DNA from: Protea cynaroides
Taxonomy: Eukaryota > Streptophyta > Magnoliopsida > Proteales > Proteaceae
DNA length: 64,000 nucleotides
Direction: 5' to 3'
NCBI GenBank assembly: GCA_028583415.1
Contig: CM053266.1
Span: forward strand, 80,916,149 to 80,980,148
Shown here: positions 1 to 9,185 of the stretch, one piece after another
How the letters are laid out: every line of letters begins with the position of its first letter
How positions within the stretch are numbered: position 1 is the first letter of the stretch
Notes under the pieces: generated by a model
Databases searched by the model: none
Seen by the model: the letters and a program-made list of their open reading frames with translations, nothing else
What the model was told of the DNA's origin: nothing
Made by a program: the position numbers and the translations under genes

Positions 1-1777
1 GGCCCCCGCACCTCTATACACGAGTGTGTGGCACCTCATGGATCACACCCCCATTGGCCCACATGCACCCACCATGGAATAGAGATAGAGCTAAGATACC
101 CCCGTACCTCCCCTGATACTCTACCCATACCAGTACCTAAGCCCCTACTGGCCAGGGCTCGCAAACTGGGCTCGCAACTAACCAATCCTATATGTCATCA
201 ATGTACGCTCTATCCCAGCACAGCCGTCTACGGCATAGAGATAGAGCTAAGACATTCCCACACCTCCCCTGATGCCCTATCCGCAACCAACCCACTAGGA
301 TAGAAATAATATGCAGGTAGACCCTACCCCAACATAACTCCCTACGGCATAGAGATAGAGCTAAAGCATCGTGGACAAGCCAGCATCGACTTGGAGACCA
401 CAGTGTCACATAACCATGGCCAGGCCAACATCAATATCGGAGACCACCGTACCACGACCTTCCCCTGATGCCCCACCCGTACCAAGCACGTTAAGACAGA
501 ATACTACAAAAGGTGATAGTGTAAGAAGCGATCCCAGGCCCATGCCCCACTCCATACACTAACGAAAACAATCACATGCTTAACAATCACATCCTATCAA
601 TGCATGAACAATAATAATAACTGAAAGTAAAGGATGGCATGTGAATATGCACAAACATCACATCATAGATATTCAGGAGATTAACAACAACTTACTGTCC
701 ATTAATTATTAGGTTTAGGTCAGATTCCCTTACCTGACGCTCGTTTGTTAGCTTGCTCCACGCCGCAAGATCCAAACGATATGTCACAAAATCCTACCAC
801 ATTATTAGGGTTTCATTAGAATATTTTTCTTAGGGTTTCATGTTGGTCGAAAACCAACACGGTTACAAAATACCCTCACAGAGCTGACCGGTGGCATGTA
901 CCGGTCGCAGCTCTGTGGGGAAGACTGGCGACCGGTGTGGTCAGCCGGTCCCCACAGACCATCCTCCCGAGGGATATCGGTGGCAACATACCGGTCGCTC
1001 CATGTGCAACCGGTATAGTCGACCGGTATGTCTCCGGAAGACCATACATGGGTTTTCGACTGCCGTCGATCATCCTCCATGTATTTCCAAGGTTTCTCCT
1101 ATCCATTCTAAGTCTATCTTTGAGTTAGAGTTATCCCCAACTCATTCGAGTCTCGTTTCGATGAATATCATCTCGAAACTCGAATCTAGGGTTTGACGGC
1201 AACTTAGGGTTTATTGGTCAATTTAGGGTTTTAGATCAATACCTATTTTGCATAGTATTGATCCACCCACACAACTAACATAGGACAAGAAGAATAGTTA
1301 AAACATTTACCGTTGACTGGCGTAGCGTGAGCTTCGTCGAACGGTAATGGCAGCACCTTCTTCTTCTTCCTAGCTCCTTCTCCTTTCCAACCTCTTTCTC
1401 TTCTCTAGGATTTGTGAGAGACAATGGAAATGATTTGAGGAGGCTTAAGGGTGTATTTATAGGCTAGATTTAGGGTTTAGTAACCATACTAGGATTAGGA
1501 AAGTCTTAGAATTTGAAATCAGGCAAGTGGTACCCTCAAAAGTCAATTTTTGGATTTCCACACTTAGCTGCGCAAACCTGACCGGTCGACTGGTACCAAG
1601 ACCGGTACCATCGACCGGTCAACATAAAATTATGTATTATGTTGATTCGATCGTGTTTGGTCCGATTTCATACCTGTTTGTCATCCGCTCGTCCCGTCTG
1701 GCCCGGTGATGATCGGAAGACCTGTCACGACATCAAAACCAAGGTTTAGACCAGATTTACAGAGTACGGGTCTTACA
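1..1777 (-). repeat. 3' LTR of Tekay-like element T1 (partial)
   Basis: This is the LTR downstream of pol for the minus-strand element T1. It aligns almost end to end with 9748-11516 and lacks about 560 bp beyond the window edge. Its inner end on the plus strand is GGGTCTTACA, the complement of the family LTR start TGTAAGACCC. A TATA box on the minus strand lies at 1453-1463. GGTCG-type motif clusters lie at about 877-1045 and 1578-1621. Compared with the other LTR it has scattered substitutions and a few extra bases near 1170-1190, so the insertion is not recent. The target duplication on this side is outside the window. Confidence 0.93.
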
Positions 1778-1886
1778 ACTCCCCCACCCTTAAAATAAAT
1801 TTGGTCCCCAAAATTTGCATGTAGGTTTCACAACTCCCCCACCCTTAAAAGAAATTCCGGCCCCGAAATTTGAACATACCTTGATC
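1778..1886 (-). other. Polypurine tract of T1, tandemly duplicated
   Basis: On the minus strand a purine run (AAGGGTGGGGGAGT, 1778-1791) touches the start of the 3' LTR, the expected plus-strand primer site. The run and its neighbourhood are repeated with a period of 55 bp (second run starting at 1833). The second copy carries the last pol codons. The tract next to the LTR is therefore an extra copy. T2 and T3 have a single tract. Confidence 0.75.
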
Positions 1887-4800
1887 ATTGAAAAGGTTAT
1901 GGTACTCCTTCCTCATTGCGCTCTCCTCTTCCCAAGTAATTTCCTCCACATTTTGGCTTCTCCAATGCACCTTCACATAATGGATATCCTTGGTTCGAAG
2001 TTGCTGAACTTTTTGACTTGAGAGCATCACAGGCACCACTTCGAATGTTAAGTCTTCAGTCAAGTCTGGGGGATCAGCGGTCAAAATGTGCGATGGATCT
2101 CTGACATATTTCTTCAGTAATGATACATGGAACACATTATGAACACTAGACATAGATGGTGGTAGAGCCAATTGATATGCTACATTACCACGTCGGGTCA
2201 ATATCTCATACGGTCCCACATACCTGGGGCAAAGCTTCCCCTTCTTACCAAACCGTTTCAAACCTCGCACCGGTGACACCTTCAAGAATACTTTGTCACC
2301 CACTACAAACTCCAGATCTCGACGTCGATTATCCGCATAGTGCTTCTGTCGAACATGAGCTGTCTTTACTCTCTCCTTGATTTGATCAATCACTCGGCAA
2401 GTTTCTTCAACAAATTCTGGTCCTACAATTCTTCTTTCTCCCACCTTGTTCCATAACAGAGGTGTACGACACTTCTTCCCATAGAGTGCTTCATATGGGG
2501 CCATCTGAATTGTAGCCTGATAACTGTTGTTGTAAGCGAACTCGATAAGTGATAGCTTCTCATCCCAAGCTCCCTTGAAATATATTGCACAAGCTCGGAG
2601 CATATCTTCTAAAATTTGAATAGTTCGCTCTGACTGTCCGTCCGTCTAAGGGTGAAAAGCTGTGCTGAACTTCAACTTGGTTCCCATGGCTTTCTGTAAT
2701 CCTTTTCAGAACTTTGATGTAAAACGGGGATCTCTGTCAGATACTATACTCTCTGGAACGCCATGAAATCTGACTATATTATCAACATATAACTTGGCCA
2801 GTTTCTCCATGGTATACTGAGGTCTGACCGCAATAAATCAAGCTGTCTTGGTGAGTCGATCCACTATAATCCAAACTGCATCCACTGACCTTGGTGTCAA
2901 AGGTAAGCCAGTGACGAAATCCATAGTAATACAATCCCACTTCCATGCAGGTTCCGGTAATGGCTGTAGTAAACCTGCGGGTCTCTGCCTTTCCGCTTTA
3001 ACTTGTTGACAATTCAGACACTGGAACACGAAACGAGCTATATCTGCTTTCATACCCCTCCACCAATATAGTCTTCTTAAATCATGGTACATTTTGGTAC
3101 TTCCTGGATGTACCGAATATAGAGTGTAATGAGCTTCAGTCATAACTCGATCTCTGATATTGCAGTCTTCACTCTCAGGTATGCATAACCATCCACGATA
3201 CATGAGTACCTTGTCTGAATCCAAGGTAAAGTCGGGATTTCTTGTACCCTTCTCTAAGTCTTCTTGCACTGTCTTGAGATGAGGATCCTATAGGATTGCT
3301 ACCTTGACTTCATCAACTAGATCCGGAAAGATCATCAAAGCTGCGAACATCATGGTGAACTTATAAATTAAGCCCTGCTCAACTGGATCTTCTGCAGTCT
3401 CTATAATATACTCTTCATCACCTTCGATTGAACTTGAAGTTGCGGCACATAATGCAGCATTTGTACTTGGTCCTGCCTCAGGCTTCGATGCCCACTTTCT
3501 ACTTAAAGCGTCGGCCACCACATTTGCTTTACCCGGATGGTACTGGATGTCGCAATCATAATCTTTCAACAATTCCAGCCATCTCCTCTGTCTCATATTC
3601 AGATCCTTCTGAGTGAAAAGGTAAGTTAAGCTCTTGTGATCTGACTTGATCTGAAACTTCTCACCGTACAAGTAGTGTCTCCAAGTCTTGATTGCGTGTA
3701 TAACCGCTGCTAGCTCCAAATCATGCGTAGGATAGTTCTTCTCATGCTCCTTTAACTATCTTGATGCGTAAGCAATCACCTATTCTCCTTGCATCAATAC
3801 ACACCCAATACCCAACCCTGAAGCATCCGTATATAAAGTAAACAGTACGCTTGGTTCTGGGATGGTCAAGATAGGTGCAGAGACAAGTCTTGACTTCAAA
3901 GTCTGAAAGCACTTCTCACACTCATCTGTCCATATAAATTTCTCTCCCTTCTTGGTCAATCTGGTGAGTGGAACAGCGATCCTGGAGTAATCTTCTACGA
4001 ATCTTCTATAATAACCAGCCAACCCAAGGAAATTACGAATTTCCGCAACAAATTTTGGTGCTTCCCATCCTACTATAGCAGCTATCTTACTTGGATCAAC
4101 CTTGATACCGTCTTCAGATACAATATGGCCCAAGAAAGCCACTCCCTTCAGCCAAAACTCGCACTTCTTGAACTTAGCATAAAGCTTCTCCTGTCTCAAC
4201 CGTTGTAGGGCTGCCCTCAAGTGTGCTGTATGATTCTCCATGTCCTTAGAGTAGATCAATATGTCATCGATGAATACGATGACCGAAGTGTCCAACATAT
4301 CGTGAAACACTCGGTTCATCAGTTCCATAAACGACGCTGGAGCATTGGTCAACCCGAAAGACATAACTAGAAACTCATAATGCCCATACCTCGTCCTGAA
4401 AGCAGTCTTTGGAATATCTCCGGCCTTGATCTTCAGTTGGTGATACCCCGATCGGAGATCAATCTTCGAGAAAACCTTTGCACCCTGCAGCTGATCGAAC
4501 AAATCATCAATCCTAGGCAAAGGATACCGATTCTTGATCGTCAACTTGTTCAGCTCACGGTAGTCAATGCATAGCCTTACACTTCCGTCCTTCTTCTTGA
4601 CGAATAATACCGGTGCTCCCCAAGGCGACATGCTAGGTCGTATGAAACCCTTATCTAACAATTCTTGTAATTGGGTCTTCAACTCCTTTAACTCGGTAGG
4701 GGCCATCCTGTATGGTGCTTTGGACACCGGTGCCAAACCTGGCATAAGGTCTATTACAAACTCTGTAGCCCTGTCCGACGGTAGACCTGAAAGCTCCTCT

Positions 4801-5320
4801 GGAAATACATCTGGGAACTCTCGAACCACATCTATATCTTCCATCTTGTGTGACTCCACCATGATATCAACTACAGATACTAGATACCCCACTCCCCCTT
4901 TCTCTAAGCATCGCTTGGCTTTTAGGGCGGAGAGAATCAGCTTCCGCTTCCTAGATAGTCTGATCCCAGTGAAGCTATATTCCATTCCCTTTTTTTCAAT
5001 GAGCACAAGCTTCCTTTCACCACATAATCGGACGGCCGAATGATGGCCTAGCCAATCCATTCCCAAAATGACATCAAAGTCTGTCATCTCAAGTAGTACT
5101 AGGCTTGCTTCTAAGTCTCGGCCCTCAATACATACAGTACATGGTCCATAATATTCAGTCAAAGCCACTTCGACTCCTAGTGGAGAGCGAACTATCAAGC
5201 TTGGATTCAAATGCTTGATTGGTAACTCCATTCGCTTCCCAAAAGAAATAGAAACAAAGGAGTGCGTGGCCCCAGAGTCAAATAATACTCTGGCGGGTAT
5301 ACCAGCTACATTTACAATTC
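1845..5320 (-). pseudogene. T1 pol: protease, RT, RNase H, integrase, chromodomain (broken)
   Basis: Polyprotein part after the predicted gag/pro intron. Seen in order: an aspartic protease with DSG followed by ATHSF; retroviral-type reverse transcriptase with the YRELNKLTIKNRYPLPRIDD stretch and the FIDD active site; RNase H starting at YTDASG; an integrase zinc-binding region ending in CLNC; the integrase core beginning near MDFVTGLPLTP; and a C-terminal chromodomain-like end rich in W and E (VEEITWEEE). This order and the RT text are typical of Tekay/Del chromoviruses. The frame is constant throughout but is cut by stops at about 3780, 3750, 3287, 2835, 2705 and 2647. Most look like CAG/CAA to TAG, CGA to TGA or TGG to TGA. 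Not functional as it stands. Confidence 0.93.
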
Positions 5321-5405
5321 CTGGAATTTTTATTATCCCTTAGTTCTATATGCGCATACACACAAATGATAAAGATAAGCCAAATAGTAAGGGATAGAGT
5401 CATAC
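5321..5405 (-). other. Predicted gag/protease intron of T1 (85 bp)
   Basis: On the minus strand the zinc-knuckle part of gag ends in a TCACTG/GTATGA donor and protease begins after an AATTCCAG/GAATTG acceptor. A CTAAG branch-point-like site lies upstream of the acceptor. Removing 85 bp (not a multiple of 3) joins the gag frame to the pol frame exactly, across a conserved VTG-I junction. Retaining it gives about 40 unrelated codons and then a stop. T2 and T3 have a matching 70-bp segment at the same place. Splicing is inferred from sequence only. Confidence 0.7.
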
Positions 5406-6684
5406 CAGTGACCACATCAGGTGATGCAGCTGCCTCTTCAGTGGTGACCGCATAAACTCTTCCTTGCTGGGGAGGTTGCTTCTTAGGTAGAGTGCAGGTC
5501 CTTGCAATATGACCCACTTGCTGGCAGTTGAAACACTTGATATTTGGGTTGAATCCAGCATTCAGTGGCACAAATGGTGCCGCATTGTGCCTTGCAGGCA
5601 CTGTAGCGGTCTGAGCCCTGTATGGGCAGAAGGATCTATTGTTACCGCCACCCGAACTCTCACTAGCAGGTCTCTTCACTCCCCTGTTCTGAGCGAAGAA
5701 GCTGTCCCTCTGACTGGACTCTATCACCCTCGCAACCTACACAGCCTCATTGTAGATCTTCTTGTCCAAACCCAAGATGTGCTCTCTGATGCTTCCACGT
5801 AGTCCCATGGTGAACCTACGTGTCTTGGTCTCTTCTTCTTGCATACTCGCCGGTGCGAAGAAAAATAACTCCTCGTACCTCTGCTGGTAGGCATCCACAG
5901 TCGACTGGGACTGCTGCACATTAAGGAACTCCTTCTCCATTTGATCTCTGAAACTCTTCGGAAAGTATTTATCGAAGAAGGCAGCCTTGAACACTTCCCA
6001 ATCAACCTGTGTATGCTTCGTCTCCAGATATGCCCGTGTAGAATTCCACCAAGCATTTGCATCTTCTTTCAACATGTGAGTGGCAAATAAAACCATTTCC
6101 TCCTCTGTACATGTCATCAGTCGAAAGTTTTTCTCCATCTCTGCAACCCACTGTGCTGGCCACAATGGTCTTCCTGCCTTATCGGTGAACGATGAAGGCT
6201 TCAACTTCAGAAATCTATCCACCGCTCTGCTCAGATCGTGCTGTCCCTGAGTGTTCATTCTGTACCATGGTGGTGGATACGGATAGGCTCCCGGGTACGC
6301 AGAAGGCGACGGAAACTGATGCGGTGGTGGTACATTCTGAGCTTGGCCCATCGGCCTTGGGCTACCCTGCATCGGCTGTGAAGAAATTTTCTCTCCAGAC
6401 TCAGGCGTACCATCAGTGGGAACCGAACCCGATGGCCTGAGCATCTTCAGTATCTCGCTCAGGAATTCCTTCTGCTGAGCTTGCATCTAATAGACCAAGT
6501 TTGTAACAATGGTCTCAGAATTCCTGTGGGGTGGGCCAGGTAAATTTGTCGGCACTTCTGGAACCTGTTCCTCCTCCACTTCCGGACTTGGCTCTCTAAC
6601 ATGGTCTTGTTCAATCTGTTCTTCCTCTAGGCGCAACCTGGCCTGATGACGCTTCCGACCCCTACGACCATTTCCTCCCACCAT
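5406..6684 (-). pseudogene. T1 gag (broken)
   Basis: Capsid and nucleocapsid precursor of a Ty3/gypsy element. It starts at an ATG 21 bp after a strong 3' splice site. The N terminus is charged, then Pro/Gly-rich, then comes the retrotransposon Gag core (ending DAYQQRYEELFFFAP) and a CX2CX4HX4C knuckle (CFNCQQVGHIARTC). Two in-frame stops interrupt it, at 6487-6489 and 5737-5739. The second replaces a Gln codon that is intact in T3 (NEAVQIARV). The frame runs directly into the predicted intron. A partner gene of opposite direction (aORF) starts about 930 bp away. Confidence 0.9.
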
Positions 6685-6705
6685 CTTAGACTATTCTATT
6701 TGGAT

Positions 6706-6745
6706 CTGAGAAGAAGACATAACACGTGAGAACCACAATAATAGT
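6706..6745 (-). other. Predicted 3' splice site upstream of T1 gag
   Basis: On the minus strand a pyrimidine-rich run ends in TCTTCTTCTCAG at 6706, 21 bp before the gag ATG. T2 (25080-25081) and T3 (55920-55921) have an acceptor-like site in the same position. This suggests that the gag mRNA leader is spliced and the aORF-bearing region removed from it. Confidence 0.5.
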
Positions 6746-6850
6746 AGTGTTAGTCTTGAACAATACAAGGGGAAATAGTCGAAAAGTAAAATTTCAATTT
6801 ACATAATTTTTTAAAATTTTTAGAAAAAAAAATTTTCTAACTTTTCTGGT

Positions 6851-7006
6851 GCGTACCGGTCGCAACATATCGGTCGCACCTCTGTATACAGGGTTGCGAC
6901 CGGTATAGTCGACCGGTCAGAATTAGAATTCTGACCGAGACATAGCGGTCGCATACCTGGGGAGATACCGGTCGACCGGTATAGGCAAAACCATCGACCG
7001 GTATGC
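6851..7006. promoter_or_regulatory. CCGGTCGACCGG-type motif cluster between gag and aORF of T1
   Basis: About eight copies of ACCGGTCG, CGACCGGT or close variants lie in 156 bp. They include the palindromic forms AGTCGACCGGT (about 6908-6918) and ACCGGTCGACCGGT (about 6967-6980). The cluster sits between the divergent gag and aORF 5' ends. The same ACCGGTCG flavour recurs in this element's LTRs (about 877-1045, 1578-1621, 10632-10775 and 11320-11360). T2 and T3 carry other flavours in the same places. A regulatory or protein-binding role is inferred. Confidence 0.65.
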
Positions 7007-7167
7007 CCCATTTGGCTTTAAAATCGCGAAAAAATGAGAAAGTTCTCACTTTTTCTTTCTTCCTTCTCTCCGGTGGCGATTTTCCTCTAGGTTCCGAGTT
7101 GCTACAGTCCGACCGGTGCTATTTGAAGCCAATTTCCTCCATTCAAGACCTAGCACATCGTCTCCAG

Positions 7168-7605
7168 GTGGGTCTCTTCCCTCTCTCTCATGTTTTTACA
7201 AATTTCCCATATCGTCTATATGTAGAAATTTAGGTTTTTCATTGATCGAGATGTTCCAACCATAGGAACTCTTTTCCTTTGGCTTGGAAAGGGTTTAGGG
7301 ACCCCCAAGAGCAAAAGCCCTCAACCAATTTGGGGTTCCACCGAACGGTTTTCATAAAAATCAAAATTTTACATGTTTTGACCTAGGTTTTAAAAAAATT
7401 TCGAAATTTCTGATTTTTCTTAAATTTCTTGAAATTTCTTGTTGTAAATGCTTGTGATTGGTTTGTTGAAGAGTGCGGGGGTTACGTAAGTCCTCCTCCC
7501 CATGTTTTTGGGTGAGTTTGAGGCTTTTTCCCAATTTACAGTCGTTACGCTGCCGAAATTTCGACAATTTCTAACATTTTCATCTTGTTTTCTTTTGTTT
7601 TGCAG
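7168..7605 (+). other. Predicted 5' UTR intron of T1 aORF (438 bp)
   Basis: Donor CCAG/GTGGGT at 7168 and acceptor TTTTGTTTTGCAG at 7605, seven bases before the aORF ATG. The interval is T-rich, as plant introns are. T2 and T3 show a donor and a T-rich tract at matching spacing, although their acceptors have lost the AG. Confidence 0.6.
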
Positions 7606-7611
7606 ATTGAA

Positions 7612-8936
7612 ATGGCTCCCCGACGTGCTCTTGGGAAACGTCCTCACGGCTCGAGCTCACGTGCTCCCCAGCCACCAGTTCCCCAACTTGACGAACATTG
7701 GTTTCGTTCAATAGAGGCACAAGCTCGGTTTCCGTGGTTCGATAACAAAAGCATAGAATCCGGGCGTCGGGTTAACTTGGAACAATTGGACCGGTTCGAT
7801 GTAAGAGCGGCTTTCGGCAGGCTTGGTTGGTTGCCTGTCATTTCTTACACAGATACCACCCGTCCCAATCTGGTTAAGCATTTCTTTGCTAACCTGGAGC
7901 TGCACGGAGACGTTAACGATCCCAACCAAGGTAGGGATTTACGCATTTCTAGCTATGTCTGGGGTGTCCCCATTTCATTCAACACCCACCAGCTGGCCGA
8001 CCTTCTAGGGGTCCCAAATGATGGAGACCTAGTATATTGCCCTCCCAAAGCGAAGGGCTATTTGACTGAGGATCTGCACCGGAGATAGCAGATCAGATAC
8101 TAAACCCTGGAGCTCCCATGAAGGCGGCTAGCTTGAGACCTATACCTCGGGTATACAGTCGCATCATTCAACACAACATCGTGCCCTAGAGCGGCCATTA
8201 TAGTGAGTTAACCCAGCTCACTCAGTACATTACTTATTGCGTCTGCACTGGGGAGCGGGTTTCTCTCCCATACCTCATCATTAGGACCATGCATCAAGCG
8301 ACCCTGGCCGATCAGGCCAGTAACCTTCCCTACGGTCGTCTCATTACCTTCCTGCTACGTCGCCTGGGCGTGAGCATGAGAGGCGAGGTGACCGTTGAGG
8401 ACACTATGACCTCTGACATAGACTGGGACGCCATTTAGAGGATGTAGATGGTTGATCTTCCAGTTAGTGATGATGAGTTGGAGGCTCGCCCTAGCCCACT
8501 TGGGAGGGTAGCAGCCGCGGCGGCAGCAGCAGCAACAGCCAATGCGGCCTATGCAGCTGAGCTCGGGCGTGATGATGACGAGGATAGAGCCGAGGGTGTA
8601 CCAGCGCCAGCACCACCATCTTCCTCTACAGCTGGGCTTTCTCATCCTTCCCCAGACCCGGTGTTGAGTATGTTCACTGAGATCAGGGACACCCAGAGGG
8701 TCATCCTAGAGTCTCAGCGAGAGATGGGTCAGGAGTTGGGACGTCTGGCTCGTAGCCTACGGGTGACTCAAGACCAGGTGCATTGGCTTAGGGTTGCTTA
8801 CGGGCGAGATTACGATATAGCGGACCCTATTCCTCCTAGGCCCCCCCACCCCATGATTGTCCTTTTTTTTTCTTCTCTTACATATGACTGTTTATATAAC
8901 AGGGTAACTGTCCGGTTTGTGGAATGTACCCTTTAG
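7612..8936 (+). pseudogene. T1 aORF: extra gene antisense to gag-pol (broken)
   Basis: This gene lies between the 5' LTR and gag and runs the opposite way. The N-terminal 157 codons are open: a basic, Pro-rich start, then a globular region with FDVRAAFGRLGWLP and ISSYVWGVPISFN. Near 8088 the homologous frame shifts, then continues to about 8860 past stops at about 8195, 8436 and 8445. The rest includes an Ala-rich/acidic linker (AAAAAAATA, DDDED), a Pro/Ser-rich part and a possible coiled coil (8700-8800). T2 and T3 encode recognisable relatives. From memory it resembles the 'putative plant transposon protein' domain found in extra ORFs of plant retrotransposons; this is unverified. The function is unknown, with a nuclear DNA-binding or regulatory role one possibility. 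Confidence 0.8.
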
Positions 8937-9170
8937 CACTATTTTACTTGCTACATTTTTCTTATTAAATGAAAGATTTATGTTTCACCTAACTAGTGTA
9001 TGTGCACATGTTAAGTTTCATATTTAGAATAGTACATTATTCTCTTTCTTAATCAGTCTCAGGTATCAAACAATGCTTAGGGTGTGTTTGTATTAAGATT
9101 TTTAAATTTTTCCTAACTCAGTTCATCGACTTAGTTAAGTGCAATATGGTTTGTTGGACAGAGCCCGAGA
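8937..9170. other. T1 untranslated interval between aORF end and PBS
   Basis: AT-rich stretch after the end of aORF, with no coding signal on either strand. It may hold the aORF 3' UTR and polyadenylation site: on the plus strand a TTATTAAATGAAAG stretch lies near 8962-8975. Confidence 0.5.
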
Positions 9171-9182
9171 GCTCTGATACCA
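9171..9182 (-). other. Primer binding site of T1 (initiator Met tRNA type)
   Basis: On the minus strand TGGTATCAGAGC follows the 5' LTR end after a short spacer. It is the standard initiator-methionine tRNA primer site of plant LTR retrotransposons. Confidence 0.92.
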
Positions 9183-9185
9183 AGT

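Noticed and set aside
28..409. Open frames in the LTRs such as 28-303 plus and 188-409 minus
   Set aside because: They lie in non-coding LTR sequence, overlap on both strands, and have no conserved protein pattern in the other LTRs.
7612..8088. Calling the open frame at 7612-8088 a host gene
   Set aside because: Relatives lie in the same slot of T2 and T3 between LTR and gag, so it belongs to the retrotransposon.
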